Part shown: piece by piece, positions 20,150-29,844 of the stretch | Numbering within the stretch: the first letter of the stretch is position 1 | How the letters are laid out: each line of letters starts with the position of its first letter | Origin: Bryobacteraceae bacterium CoA2 C42 | GTDB lineage: Bacteria > Acidobacteriota > Terriglobia > Bryobacterales > Bryobacteraceae | Assembly: GCA_019931245.1 (NCBI GenBank) | Contig: JAINDL010000116.1 | Location: forward strand, 1 to 64,000 | DNA: 64,000 nucleotides | Direction: 5' to 3' | Made by a program: the position numbers and the translations under genes | The notes under the pieces: model-generated | Databases searched by the model: none | Told to the model about the DNA's origin: nothing | Seen by the model: the letters and a program-made list of their open reading frames with translations, nothing else

Positions 20150-20515
20150 ATGAGTGATTTACCAAAATCCGATCTGATCAAAGTTCCTAATTTGGAACCG
20201 GTGATCGGGGATCTGTCCCAGTTTGAGACGGGCTCGGCGCTCCAGCACCTGGAGAGGGCGCTGGGGGCGCTTCGCGGGCTGGCGGGAAATCTGGAGCGCG
20301 GCAGACCGCTAGATCCAACGGAACAGCGGGCTACCGAACGGGCGTTACTCGCATTGCGGGAGCAGTTGCGGGTGGCCAATTTACTGACGCGGCAAGGTCT
20401 CGCCTACTGCCGGAACTGGTCCGATGCACTGGTGCCGCCGGCCGACTCCTACGGGAGTCAGGGCCAGGAATGCCGGAACGAGCTTTCGTATCACGCGGTG
20501 AGGCTGGACGGTTAG
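20150..20515 (+). CDS. Probable FlgN-like flagellar export chaperone
   Basis: The 121-residue, mainly helical and charged protein sits exactly between flgM and flgK, where FlgN (the chaperone for FlgK and FlgL) is normally encoded. FlgN proteins are poorly conserved, and the assignment rests mostly on position, size and helical repeat character (residues 25-85). It ends 1 nt before the flgK start. Confidence in the function is moderate. Confidence 0.5.
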   Translation: MSDLPKSDLIKVPNLEPVIGDLSQFETGSALQHLERALGALRGLAGNLERGRPLDPTEQRATERALLALREQLRVANLLTRQGLAYCRNWSDALVPPADSYGSQGQECRNELSYHAVRLDG

Positions 20516-20516
20516 G

Positions 20517-21881
20517 ATGGGAAGTATTTCTTCAGCAATGATGTCGACCGCAGAGGCGATGCGGGTAATTCAGCGCCAGGTGGGGGTGGTGCAGAACAAC
20601 ATTGTGAACGCTTCGACGCCGAACTACGCACGTCTGGATCAGGCGACGATGGCCAACCGCTATAACCCGAACTCGGAGTCCTCTTCAGGCGGGATCAGCG
20701 TGGCGCCCCTGATTTCGGGGCGGGACCGGTTTCTCGAAGGGGCGGTGTGGGAGCGACAGTCCGCGGCCGGATACTCCGATCAGTCGTTGCGCGGTCTGCG
20801 GGCGATTGAAGCGGCGGTCTCGGTGACGGCGGATGATGGGATCCCGGGAGCGCTGAGCAAGTTTTTTAACAGCGCCGCGCAGCTGGCCCTCTCGCCGAAT
20901 TCGGATCTTGCCCGTCAAGCGGTGCTCGACCGGGCGCGGACGGCGGCGCTGAGCTTCAATGAGGCCGCCACCGAGTTTGGGACCTTAACGGCGAGAGCGG
21001 GGACGGAGCTGGGCTACGCCGTGCGGGACATCAATGCCGTGGCCAAGGAGATTGCGGCCATTAACGGCCAGCGCAAGGGCGATTTTCGCAATGTCACCGA
21101 TGCCGGGCTGGATTCTCGGCTACACGAGGCCCTCGAGAAGCTCTCCACGCTGGTGGATCACAATACGCTGACCCAGGAGGATGGGTCCGTGGTCGTTTTT
21201 GCCTCCGGGCAGGTTCCGCTCGTGGCAGGGGATCAGGCCTATCCGCTCTCGACCTCTTTCAGCAATGGGCAGTATCAGATTGTCGATGGCCGGGGTGAGA
21301 GTGTTACAGGCACGGTCGCGACGGGCAAGTTGGGAGCGCTACTTGAGATGCGCAACCAAACCATGCCGGCCTACAGCGCCCAGCTCGATACGCTTGCCCG
21401 GGGCTTCGCCGACCAGGTAAACGGCATTCTGGCAGGGGGCCTTGCGGCGAACGGATTGCCGCCCGTGCAGAACCTCTACACATATGACGCGGTTACCGGG
21501 GCCGCAGCCACCTTAGCCGTCACCGGAATGACGACGGGGGGATTGGCGGCGGCAGGAGCCGGGGAGCCTGGCGGCAACGCCAATGCCAACAGGTTGGCGC
21601 AGCTTTCGAACAAACCAGCCATCAACGGTCTGACCCTGTCCGGGTACTACGGTGCCATGGCAACGGGCCTCGGAACACAGGTTGAATCGGTCCGGGGCCG
21701 GAATTCGTCCGATCAACAACTGCTGTTGCAGGCTCGAACCTTGCGCCAGCAGGTCTCGGGCGTTTCGGTGGACCAGGAGGCGGCCAAACTGCTGGAATAT
21801 CAGCGCGGATTCCAGGCCGTTGGACAGGTCATGGGAATCCTCAATGAGATGACCGACACACTGTTCACCATGCTGCGCTAG
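20517..21881 (+). CDS. flgK: Flagellar hook-associated protein 1 FlgK
   Basis: FlgK joins the hook to the filament. The N-terminal helix motif QVGVVQNNIVNASTPNYAR is diagnostic of axial flagellar proteins, followed by RDRFLEGAVWERQS. The C-terminal coiled region SVDQEAAKLLEYQRGFQA matches the end of FlgK and FlgE. At 454 residues it is slightly short for FlgK, mainly in the variable middle domain. No signal peptide is present because export uses the flagellar type III apparatus. It starts 1 nt after the upstream chaperone-like gene. Confidence 0.9.
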   Translation: MGSISSAMMSTAEAMRVIQRQVGVVQNNIVNASTPNYARLDQATMANRYNPNSESSSGGISVAPLISGRDRFLEGAVWERQSAAGYSDQSLRGLRAIEAAVSVTADDGIPGALSKFFNSAAQLALSPNSDLARQAVLDRARTAALSFNEAATEFGTLTARAGTELGYAVRDINAVAKEIAAINGQRKGDFRNVTDAGLDSRLHEALEKLSTLVDHNTLTQEDGSVVVFASGQVPLVAGDQAYPLSTSFSNGQYQIVDGRGESVTGTVATGKLGALLEMRNQTMPAYSAQLDTLARGFADQVNGILAGGLAANGLPPVQNLYTYDAVTGAAATLAVTGMTTGGLAAAGAGEPGGNANANRLAQLSNKPAINGLTLSGYYGAMATGLGTQVESVRGRNSSDQQLLLQARTLRQQVSGVSVDQEAAKLLEYQRGFQAVGQVMGILNEMTDTLFTMLR

Positions 21882-21895
21882 GCAGGGAGACCGTC

Positions 21896-22801
21896 ATGAT
21901 CAAAAATCTGAATACCCGGGACGAGCTGTTCTTAAGCAATCTACAGCGGATTCAGGGCAGGATCGACCGGGCGAACGCACAGGTCTCGAGTGGGCTGCGG
22001 GTGACGGCGGCTTCCGACGCGCCGGATGAGATCGGTCCGCTTCTGCAGAGCCGGGCAGAGCTTGCGCTTACTGAGCAGGCCCAGTCGAACCTGAACCGGG
22101 TGAAGGGCGAGGTCGATTCCGCCGAGGCCGCCCTGCGCAGCGTGATTCAGTTGGCCGAGAGGGTCAGGGTACTGGGAACCCAGGGGCAAACCGGGACGCA
22201 GACAGCGGTGACGCGGGAGACGATCGCCGCGGAGCTACAGGGCGTCTTCCGCCAGATCGTCGGCGCGGCGAACTCGAACTACGATGGCAGGTTTCTGTTT
22301 GCCGGGAACAACGATCAGGTGGAACCCTACACCTTCGACCTCTCGCAGCCGGATGGGGTCACTCCCTACGCCGGTACCGCGGCCACGCGGAGTGTCCCGG
22401 ATGCCAACGGCGTGCTGATTCCCATTGGCCGCAGCGGACAGGAGATCTTCAATTCGCCAACGCCAGGGAAGAACCTGTTCGGGGCCATCAATTCGCTCCG
22501 TCTTGCTCTTCTGGCTAACGACGATGCGGCTTTGTCGGTCGCCAATGAGAATCTCGGTTCGGCGCTGAACCATGTCAACGTCCAACTTACCCGTTACGGA
22601 CATACCCAAAACGAGATTGCCACTGCGATGGAGATTGCCACCCAGCGCACCCTGGATCTCAAGGGCAAAATCTCCGCTATTCAAGACACCGATCTGGCGG
22701 ATGCGATTCTGGAGCTGCAGACCGGGCAGACCGCCCGTCAGGCAGCTCTGCAGGCCAAAGGACAGGAGGATCGCCGCACGCTGTTCGATTTCCTGCGCTA
22801 A
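21896..22801 (+). CDS. flgL: Flagellar hook-associated protein 3 FlgL
   Basis: FlgL is the second hook-filament junction protein and is related to flagellin. The N-terminal helix contains the flagellin-like block RANAQVSSGLRVTAASDAPDE, and the C-terminal helix contains the ISAIQDTDLADAILELQTGQ block. The length (301 residues) is typical. It follows flgK by 14 nt. Flagellin itself, fliA and the motor genes are not in the window, so the rest of the system must lie elsewhere. Confidence 0.9.
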   Translation: MIKNLNTRDELFLSNLQRIQGRIDRANAQVSSGLRVTAASDAPDEIGPLLQSRAELALTEQAQSNLNRVKGEVDSAEAALRSVIQLAERVRVLGTQGQTGTQTAVTRETIAAELQGVFRQIVGAANSNYDGRFLFAGNNDQVEPYTFDLSQPDGVTPYAGTAATRSVPDANGVLIPIGRSGQEIFNSPTPGKNLFGAINSLRLALLANDDAALSVANENLGSALNHVNVQLTRYGHTQNEIATAMEIATQRTLDLKGKISAIQDTDLADAILELQTGQTARQAALQAKGQEDRRTLFDFLR

Positions 22802-22819
22802 GACGTCTTCGCCTTGGTC

Positions 22820-23883
22820 ATGTTGCCCCTCCTCGCTTTACCCCTGGCCCCGGTGTTCCGGGTCGACGTTCCCTCGCCGACCGCGAACGAAGCGCAATCC
22901 CGCGGACAAAGCGCAATCCAAGATCTGGTTCGCGCAGGGTGGCTGGTGCGCCTGGCTGCCGGTGCAGGGCGGGAGCAGTATCTGGAGGCGGGGTGCCGAT
23001 GCGGTCTGGGTTCGCCAGAAGCCGCTCGACGGGGGGCTGCGCGGCACGCCGGGGCGGGCCGATGTCTGGGCCGATGAGGAAACAGCCTGCGCCGTGCTGT
23101 TGGAGGACCGGCGCTTGGCCGTTGCTTGCCTCGAATGGCGGGGTGATGGCCACTCCCTGGCGTGGCGGCCGGCAGAGATTCCGATGGACGGCCGATTGGA
23201 GACGGCGACCGTTGCCCGGGACGGGCGGGGCACGAGATGGGTCGCCGACGGTCTGGGGCCGCAAATGTGGGCGCAGCGTTCGACGGACAGCTGGCGGCGG
23301 GCCGTGAAGGTCAGCGCGACACCGGCGGCGGAGGATGACATCTGCGCAGTCGTCGCCGTGAGCGACGGGGTGGGGTCATCTGGTGCGATCCGGCGGCTGA
23401 TACGGTCTGGTTCCGGTGGCGGCGGGACGGAGCGCTACGGTGGGAGCCGACCGAGGTGGTTGAGCAGGGTGGAAAGACGGCAGACGATCATATCCGGGCA
23501 TCGGCATCGACCGATAGCCAGTTACTGGTGGCCATGAAGAATCCCGGGGATCGGATTGGCACCCCGCAGCTTGTCCTACGGGAATGGAGCCCCGCGGGAA
23601 AGTGGAGCAGCCGGCCGTATGCTCCAAGGACCAGTGTGGAGGAGTTAACCCGGCCCGCCGTGCTACTGGAGGGCGTACCGGAGCGGATTTTTCTTCTGCA
23701 CGGCCGATACCCAAAAGCAGGCCGCAAATTTGTCCGCCGGGAAGACGGCCGCGAGGAAGTGCTGCCTCCCGTCAGCGGTCTAAACCACGTAACCGGACCC
23801 AAGGCCGCTTCCCGGCCGGGCATCCGTGGATTGTGCTGGCCTCCGACCGGGAAGGCCACATTCATGAGGTACAGCTCCATTAA
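22820..23883 (+). pseudogene. Decayed secreted protein gene with three frame disruptions
   Basis: An ATG at 22820 begins a signal-peptide-like segment (MLPLLALPLAP). Continuous protein-like sequence can be followed only by changing frame three times: +1 at 22890-22919, caused by a 19-nt duplication; -1 at the G run near 23372-23375; and one more between about 23790 and 23815. The joined reading has repeated beta-strand blocks (KIWFAQGGWCAWLPVQGG, then DTVWFRWRRDGALRW and WIVLASDREGHIHEV), suggesting a beta-propeller-like exported protein. It ends at TAA 23881-23883. Two of the shifts could be sequencing errors; the duplication looks like real decay. Confidence 0.65.
22890..22919 (+). repeat. 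19-nt duplication, AAGCGCAATCC twice
   Basis: AAGCGCAATCC occurs at 22890-22900 and 22909-22919. Removing one 19-nt unit restores a single frame running from the signal peptide into the propeller-like body, so the duplication explains the first frameshift. Confidence 0.7.
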
Positions 23884-24404
23884 AAACCTGCCGGAGCCAG
23901 GCAAAAAGTTCCGGTTTGGAGGAGTGACCGCAGCATATACTCGGTGTCATCCCAGTCTGCGTCCTTTGCCGCGGGATGTCCTTGGCCCGGAAAGGCCAGT
24001 TCCGCGATGGAACTCACCGGGGAATCGGGCAGCGTCCGATGTCCCGGCTTCAGGCCCTCCTTTCGTGCCGCCTCCAGTACGCCGCCTCGTTCGGCGTAAG
24101 GCAGGCCGGAACCCAATGCCGGGCCTGGCCCCGCAAAAGCCTGCTTGCTACACAAAAACATCACCACATCCCCGCCTCCGGCCAGCCACCGCTGCCACCT
24201 CTTCTCAGGCCCGCTGCCGTAGCTCAAATTCACAACGACGGCGCTCAAAAAACGAGGCAGCAACCCGGCACCCTGCCCGTCGCGGCGGGAGCCTCCCATC
24301 GCCCGGCCCCTCAGAGAACCCCGCAACGCGACATCGCGTCGTTTCGGCCATCGTGGTCCTCCCTCGGCCATCGATACACGGCCCCCACGGCACCTGCAGC
24401 CAGC
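23884..24404. other. About 520 nt with no supported gene
   Basis: The only sizeable open frame is on the minus strand (23880-24371, 163 codons). Its codon use and composition do not match its neighbours, and I recognise no family in it. Neighbouring frames show fragments of protein-like sequence, so this may be debris of a second decayed gene. The stretch coincides with a switch in strand composition from G-rich to C-rich on the plus strand. Confidence 0.4.
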
Positions 24405-25253
24405 CTATACCGTGCAGGCCTCAATCGCCTCGAGCAGCGCCTCCCGCGCACTCTTCACAACCGGCGTGTACTCGTGGCAAATATACCCCGTGTAGCCCAA
24501 ATCGGCAATCTTCTTGCAGACAGCCTTATAGTTGATCTCCTGATCGACACTCAACTCATGCCGCCCCGGATTCCCCGCCGTATGGAAGTGCCCGAACCAC
24601 TGCATGTTCTGCTCAATCGTCCGGATAATGTCGCCTTCCATGATCTGCATATGGTAGATGTCATACAGCAGCTTCACCCGCGGCGAACCGACGCGCTTGC
24701 AAACCTCCACGCCCCACGCCGTCCGGTCGCACTGGTAATCCGGATGGTTCACCTTGCTGTTCAGTAACTCCATACACAGCGTGACGCCCTTATCCTCAGC
24801 GTATTTCTTCACGGCGTTCAACAGCTTCACCGTGTTCTCAATCCCCTGCTCATCCGTCTTGCCCCGCCGGTTGCCCGACAGCATGATCAGATTCGGCGCC
24901 CCGGCCGCCGCCGCCGCATCGAGCAGCTCCCGCGTGTTCTTGATAATCTCCGGGTGCAGCGCCGGATCGTTGCAGCCATCGCTCAGCTTGCTGCTGCCTG
25001 GCACGAGCGTCGGCACAATCCCGTACTTCTTCAACGTCGGAAACCGATCCGGGCCCACCAGGTCATAACCCACCAGCCCCAACTCCGCCGCCAACCGGCA
25101 TTGGCCGTCAAAATCCAGGTTCGACCCGCGGAAAACCCCGCCGCAAACCCCCTGCTTCAACCGCCCCTTTTTCGCAGGAAGCGTCTGCGCCGATCCCGTC
25201 GTTGCAAGCGCTGCGCCCGCGGCCACCGCAGTGGCAAAACTCCGTCTGTTCAT
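24405..25253 (-). CDS. Tat-exported hydroxypyruvate isomerase-like TIM-barrel protein
   Basis: The N-terminus is a twin-arginine signal (NRRSFATAVAAGAALA), so the protein is exported folded. The body matches the xylose isomerase-like / hydroxypyruvate isomerase superfamily: a metal-binding CMELLNSK segment, KLLYDIYHMQIMEGD, HFHTAGNPGRHEL and a final YICHEYTP block, which provide the usual Glu, Asp/His and Glu metal ligands. Length is 282 residues from the ATG at 25253; an ATG at 25274 would add seven residues. It is divergent from the small gene at 25273. The substrate is a sugar or sugar acid but cannot be named. Confidence 0.85.
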   Translation of the reverse strand: MNRRSFATAVAAGAALATTGSAQTLPAKKGRLKQGVCGGVFRGSNLDFDGQCRLAAELGLVGYDLVGPDRFPTLKKYGIVPTLVPGSSKLSDGCNDPALHPEIIKNTRELLDAAAAAGAPNLIMLSGNRRGKTDEQGIENTVKLLNAVKKYAEDKGVTLCMELLNSKVNHPDYQCDRTAWGVEVCKRVGSPRVKLLYDIYHMQIMEGDIIRTIEQNMQWFGHFHTAGNPGRHELSVDQEINYKAVCKKIADLGYTGYICHEYTPVVKSAREALLEAIEACTV

Positions 25254-25272
25254 GCGCTCGATAATATCATTC

Positions 25273-25536
25273 ATGGGCTTCGCACTCTGGATCGACAATC
25301 AACAGGCCTGGGCCGCCGGCACCCACGAATACCGCCCTATGGGCGCCGCCGTCATCGCCGAAAACGGCTGCTTCCGCGCTCGCGACTTCTCCCGCGACCG
25401 CCGCGCCCCCGGCCGCCGCCACCCCAGCTTCATCGGCCTGTTCGGCTCGCTCGAAGAGGTCAACGTCTTCCTCCGCAAACGCCCCGCCGCCCGCCGCCCG
25501 CCGAGCGACGCCATTCGCCAGCTCCTCGACGACTAA
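25273..25536 (+). CDS. Small uncharacterised protein (87 aa)
   Basis: An open frame from ATG 25273 to TAA 25536 encodes a basic protein beginning MGFALWIDNQQAWAAGTHEY. The C-rich third codon position matches neighbouring real genes. Aromatic and hydrophobic residues alternate plausibly in the first half, while the second half is Arg/Pro-rich. It diverges from the isomerase-like gene and its stop overlaps the czcA stop by four bases. No family is recognised. Confidence 0.5.
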   Translation: MGFALWIDNQQAWAAGTHEYRPMGAAVIAENGCFRARDFSRDRRAPGRRHPSFIGLFGSLEEVNVFLRKRPAARRPPSDAIRQLLDD

Positions 25537-28500
25537 GCCTCCACCCGCGCCCCGTCCTCCTCCTCAAAGCTCTCGGCCGGACCCAAAATCTCCCGGCCCT
25601 CAAAAATACCGTACAGCGTCGGCACCACAATCAGCGTCAGCAGCGTCGAGGTGATCAACCCACCAATCACCACAATCGCCAGCGGCCGCTGCACCTCGCT
25701 CCCCGGCCCCGTCGCAAACAAAAACGGCACCAGTCCCAGCGCCGCCACCGTCGCCGTCATCATCACCGGCCGGAACCGCAGCTTGGTCCCTTCGGCAATC
25801 GCCGTCCGCTGGTCCATGCCCTCCTCCCGCAGCTTCCGGATGTAGGAAACCAGCACGACGCCATTCAGCACCGCAATCCCCCACAGCGCGATAAACCCCA
25901 CCGAAGCCGGCACCGACAGATACTCGCCCGAGACAAACAACGCCACAATCCCGCCAATCGAAGCAAACGGCAGCACCGTAATAATCAACCCGGCAAACCG
26001 CAGCGAGCCAAACAACAGGAACAACAAAAAGAAGATCGCCCCAATGGTAATCGGCACAATAATCCGCAAGTGGTTCAGCGCCCGCTCCATGTTCTGAAAC
26101 TGCCCGCCCCACTCAATCGTGTACCCCGTCGGCAGCTGCACCTCCCGCTCCACCCGCTCCTGCAGCTCCTTCACAAACCCCCCCAGGTCCCGGTCCTGCA
26201 CATTGATTCCGATCACAATCCGCCGCTTCGCCGTATCCCGGTTGATCTGCGCCGGACCTTCCTTCACGCTCACCGTCGCCAGCGCCTTCATCATCACCTT
26301 CGATCCGGACGGCGTGTTGATCAGCAGATTCTCCACATCCTCCCGGCTGTTGCGCAGCGTCTCCGGGTAGCGCACCACCAGTTGGAATCGCCGCTCGCCC
26401 TCGTAGATCTCCGTCGCCACCTTGCCGCCAATCGCCGTCTCAATCACATCGTGAATATCGGCCGCGTTCAGGTCATGCCGCGCAATCGCCTGCCGGTCGA
26501 TATCGATGTTCAGATACTGCTGCCCACCCACCCGGTCCACCCGCGAATCACGCATCCCCCGAATCGTCGACGCCACCTTGGCCACCTCGTTCGCCTTCCC
26601 GATCAGCATCTCGAGATCATCACCAAAGATCTTCACCGCCACATCGGCACGCACCCCCGTCACCATCTCGTCCACCCGGTCCGAAATCGGCTGCGCCATC
26701 ACCAGATTCACCCCCGGCACGCTCGCCAGCCGCCGCCGAATCTCCTCGGCAATCGTATCCTGCGTCATCCCCTTCGGCCGCCGCTCCACCGGCGCGAGCG
26801 TCGCAATCACGTCCGCCTCGTTCTGCCCCGCCGCGTCCGCCGGCGATTCCCCCCGCCCGATCCGCGACACTACCCGCTCCACCCCCGGCACCCCCCGCAC
26901 CGCCCGCATCGCCGCCATCTCCATCTTGATCGACTCCTCGAGCGAGATGTTCGGCACCCGGTCAATGTTCGGGGAAATCGACCCCTCCTTCATCTCCGGA
27001 ATAAACGCCGTCCCCAGATACGGGAACAACGAAACCGACGCGACAAAGGCGATCATCACCGTCACAATCGTCTTGTACGGATTCCCCAGCGCCAACCCCA
27101 ACAGCCACTCAAACGGCCGCTTCAGCATCCGCACCAAAAACGTATCGTGCTCGGCGCCCCCCTTCAAGAGCAGGAACGACAGCACCGGCGACAGCGTCAG
27201 CGACAGCACCAGCGAAATCCCCAGCGCAATGGCAATCGTATACGCCAGCGGAGAGAACATCTTGCCCTCCATGCCCTCAAGCGTCATCAGCGGCAGGAAC
27301 ACGAGAATGATGATGCCAATGCCGAAGATCACCGGCGTACCCACCTCCATCACCGCCTCCCGCACAATCTGCAGCCGGTCCTGCCGCCCGCCGTGCGCCA
27401 GCTTGGCGAACACATTCTCCACCACCACCACCGACCCGTCCACCATCAGCCCGATCGCAATCGCCAACCCGCCCAGCGACATCAGGTTCGCCGACAACCC
27501 GTACTGATTCATCACGAGAAACGTCAGCAGCGGCGTCAATACCAGCGTCGCAATCACAATCACGCTGCTCCGCAAATCCCCCAGAAAAAGGAACAGGATC
27601 ACGATCACCAGCACAATCCCTTCCACCAGCACCTTCGCCACCGTCATCAATGCCGCGTCCACCAGCTCCGACCGGTCATAGTAAGGCACAATCTGCAGCC
27701 CCGCCGGCAGCATCCCCTTCTCGTTGATCTCCTTCACCCGGGCCTTGATCTTCTCCACCACCGCCTTGGCGTTGCCGCTGGCGATCATGATCACAATGCC
27801 TCCGGCGGCCTCCGTGTAGCCGCCCTTGATCATGGCCCCGTAGCGCACCTCCTCCCCCAGCTGCACCGTCGCCACCTGCCGCAGATAAACCGGCGTGCCC
27901 CGCACCTCTTTCACGATGATCGAGCGAATATCGTCCAGATTTCGCACCAGACCAATGCCGCGAATCAGATACTGCTCGGCGTGCTGCCGCAGAATCCCGC
28001 CGCCCGCGTTCGCGTTGTTCCGCGCCAGCGCCTGCGGTACCTCCTGCAACCCGATGCCGTAGTGCAGCAGCCGGTCCGGGTCCACCAGCACCTGATACTG
28101 CCGCACATACCCACCCGTCGAGTTGATCTCCGCCACCCCGGGAATCGAACGCAGCAGCGGCCGCACCACCCAGTCCTGCACCATCCGCCGGTCTACCAAC
28201 TCTTCCTTGGTCAGCGCCCGCTCGCCGTCCCCCGGCTTCTCGAGCGTGTACTGATACACCTCGCCCAGCGCCGTCGAAACCGGCCCCAGCACCGGCGTCA
28301 CATCCTCCGGCAGCCGGCCCCGCACCTCCGCCAGCCGCTCCATCAGCAGCTGCCGCGCAAAGTAAACATCGGTTGAGTCCGTAAACACCAGAGTGATCAG
28401 CGACAGACCCGGCTTGTTCAGCGACCGCATCTCCGTCAACCCCGGCAGCCCCGTCATCGCAATCTCCACCGGCACCGTGACAAACCGCTCCACCTCCTCG

Positions 28501-28673
28501 GGCGACCTCCCCGGCGCCTCGGTGGCAATCTGCACCTGCACATTCGTCACATCCGGGAAAGCGTCCACCGATAGCTTCCGCGACGCATCGAGACCAAACA
28601 CGAGCAGAATCAGCGCGACCACCACCACCACAATACGCTGCTCTAAACAGGCACGGACCAGAGCACCCAGCAT
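25533..28673 (-). CDS. czcA: Heavy-metal efflux RND pump, CzcA/CusA type
   Basis: This is the inner-membrane proton antiporter of a tripartite metal efflux system. The N-terminal TM segment is followed by VDAFPDVTNVQVQI, the metal-RND marker. The periplasmic EVYQYTLE region and the SLGGLAIAIGLMVDGSVVVVEN block in the fourth TM segment hold the proton-relay acidic residues. Twelve TM segments in two halves fit the 1046-residue length. The stop overlaps that of the preceding small plus-strand gene. It is the last gene of a minus-strand operon with the fusion protein and outer-membrane factor; the metal (Co/Zn/Cd or Cu/Ag) is not decided by the sequence. Confidence 0.92.
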   Translation of the reverse strand: MLGALVRACLEQRIVVVVVALILLVFGLDASRKLSVDAFPDVTNVQVQIATEAPGRSPEEVERFVTVPVEIAMTGLPGLTEMRSLNKPGLSLITLVFTDSTDVYFARQLLMERLAEVRGRLPEDVTPVLGPVSTALGEVYQYTLEKPGDGERALTKEELVDRRMVQDWVVRPLLRSIPGVAEINSTGGYVRQYQVLVDPDRLLHYGIGLQEVPQALARNNANAGGGILRQHAEQYLIRGIGLVRNLDDIRSIIVKEVRGTPVYLRQVATVQLGEEVRYGAMIKGGYTEAAGGIVIMIASGNAKAVVEKIKARVKEINEKGMLPAGLQIVPYYDRSELVDAALMTVAKVLVEGIVLVIVILFLFLGDLRSSVIVIATLVLTPLLTFLVMNQYGLSANLMSLGGLAIAIGLMVDGSVVVVENVFAKLAHGGRQDRLQIVREAVMEVGTPVIFGIGIIILVFLPLMTLEGMEGKMFSPLAYTIAIALGISLVLSLTLSPVLSFLLLKGGAEHDTFLVRMLKRPFEWLLGLALGNPYKTIVTVMIAFVASVSLFPYLGTAFIPEMKEGSISPNIDRVPNISLEESIKMEMAAMRAVRGVPGVERVVSRIGRGESPADAAGQNEADVIATLAPVERRPKGMTQDTIAEEIRRRLASVPGVNLVMAQPISDRVDEMVTGVRADVAVKIFGDDLEMLIGKANEVAKVASTIRGMRDSRVDRVGGQQYLNIDIDRQAIARHDLNAADIHDVIETAIGGKVATEIYEGERRFQLVVRYPETLRNSREDVENLLINTPSGSKVMMKALATVSVKEGPAQINRDTAKRRIVIGINVQDRDLGGFVKELQERVEREVQLPTGYTIEWGGQFQNMERALNHLRIIVPITIGAIFFLLFLLFGSLRFAGLIITVLPFASIGGIVALFVSGEYLSVPASVGFIALWGIAVLNGVVLVSYIRKLREEGMDQRTAIAEGTKLRFRPVMMTATVAALGLVPFLFATGPGSEVQRPLAIVVIGGLITSTLLTLIVVPTLYGIFEGREILGPAESFEEEDGARVEA

Positions 28674-28677
28674 CGTC

Positions 28678-29844
28678 TCAGCTCCCCTGCGTCGCCAGCC
28701 GCCGCCGCTCGTTGTTCAAGTGAAACGCGCCGTCCAGCACCAGGCGCTGCCCGGCCGGCCACGGCTCCTCCAGCACGCGCGCGTCCGCATGCTCGGCCCC
28801 CAGCTTCACCGTCCGCATCACAAACTCGCCCGGCGCCTTCTCGATAAAGACGTAGTCCTTGTCCTCCTCCCGCACCACCGCCGTCAACGGAATCACCGTC
28901 TCCTGCCGCGGGTTGTCTTTGAGCTCCATCACGGCCAGCATCGCCGGCTTGTACCGCCCCCGCGGGTTCGCCAGATCCATCCGGGTCCGCACCGTCCGCG
29001 TCTCGGGGTCGATGATCGCACTGACGAAACTCAACCGGCCGCGGATCTTCTCGCCCGGAAACGCCGAAACCTCCGCCTCCACGGACTTGCCCATCTCAAT
29101 AGCTCCCCCCTGCTGCTCCGGCACATCGGCCACCAGCCACACCCGCGACAGATCCGCAATCACAAACAACGTATCCGCCGGCTGCACCACCTGCCCGGTC
29201 GTCACCTTCCGCTCAAGCACCGTACCGTCAATCGTCGCCACGATCTGCGTCAGGCTGTTCACCGTCCGCCCCTGCTGCAGCTGCGTAATCGCCTCTTCAC
29301 TCATCCCCAACACCCGCAGCTGATCGTGCGCCGAAGAGAGCTCCGCGTTGGCCTCGAGCAGTTCCGCCTCCCGCCGCTGCACCTCGGCCGCGCCAATCAC
29401 ATCGGCCTTCAAAAGCTGCTGGGCCCGCGCCGCCGCCCGCTGCATCAGCCCCTGCTGCGAAACCGCCTTGACGAAGGCAAACTGCGCCGTCGACAGCTCC
29501 GTGCCGTAGAGCTTCGCCAACACCTGCCCCCGCTTGACGGTCTGGCCCGGAAACACCTCCAACTCCATCACCCGGCCCGTGGCCGGCGCGCTCACCCGCG
29601 CCATCCGCGTCTCGTCTGCCTCCACGCGCCCGGAAACCCGCAGGCTCGCCGTCGTCGCCTTCACCACCGGTACCCCCACGGTCAGCTGCCGCAACAGATC
29701 CCCGTTTGGCCGCACTGCCATCGGGTCCTTCGCCGGCACCGGCGCCTCGGCCGGCTTGGCCGCCTCCTTGGGCAACATCCCACAACCCGCCAGCAGGGCA
29801 CAAAGCCCCCATCCACCCAACCATCCCGCCGATCGTTTCCTCAT
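28678..29844 (-). CDS. czcB: Periplasmic adaptor (membrane fusion) protein, CzcB type
   Basis: The adaptor links the inner-membrane pump to the outer-membrane channel. A lipoprotein signal ends in LLAGC with the acylated Cys at residue 21. The lipoyl/barrel-sandwich halves are GRVMELEVFPGQTVKRGQ and GTVLERKVTTGQVVQ, flanking a helical hairpin (residues 115-185). The C-terminal beta-barrel and membrane-proximal domains follow. It is 4 nt upstream of czcA and overlaps czcC by 4 nt, so the three are one transcript. Confidence 0.9.
   Translation of the reverse strand: MRKRSAGWLGGWGLCALLAGCGMLPKEAAKPAEAPVPAKDPMAVRPNGDLLRQLTVGVPVVKATTASLRVSGRVEADETRMARVSAPATGRVMELEVFPGQTVKRGQVLAKLYGTELSTAQFAFVKAVSQQGLMQRAAARAQQLLKADVIGAAEVQRREAELLEANAELSSAHDQLRVLGMSEEAITQLQQGRTVNSLTQIVATIDGTVLERKVTTGQVVQPADTLFVIADLSRVWLVADVPEQQGGAIEMGKSVEAEVSAFPGEKIRGRLSFVSAIIDPETRTVRTRMDLANPRGRYKPAMLAVMELKDNPRQETVIPLTAVVREEDKDYVFIEKAPGEFVMRTVKLGAEHADARVLEEPWPAGQRLVLDGAFHLNNERRRLATQGS

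Noticed and set aside
22820-24404. Insertion sequence or transposase remnant
   Set aside because: No terminal inverted repeats, target duplications or transposase motifs were seen; the frame breaks fit simple decay of a secreted protein gene.
24954-28376. Very long plus-strand open frame opposite czcA
   Set aside because: Its translation is low-complexity Arg/His/Pro-rich and it lies wholly antisense to an obvious RND pump; it is a product of high GC content.
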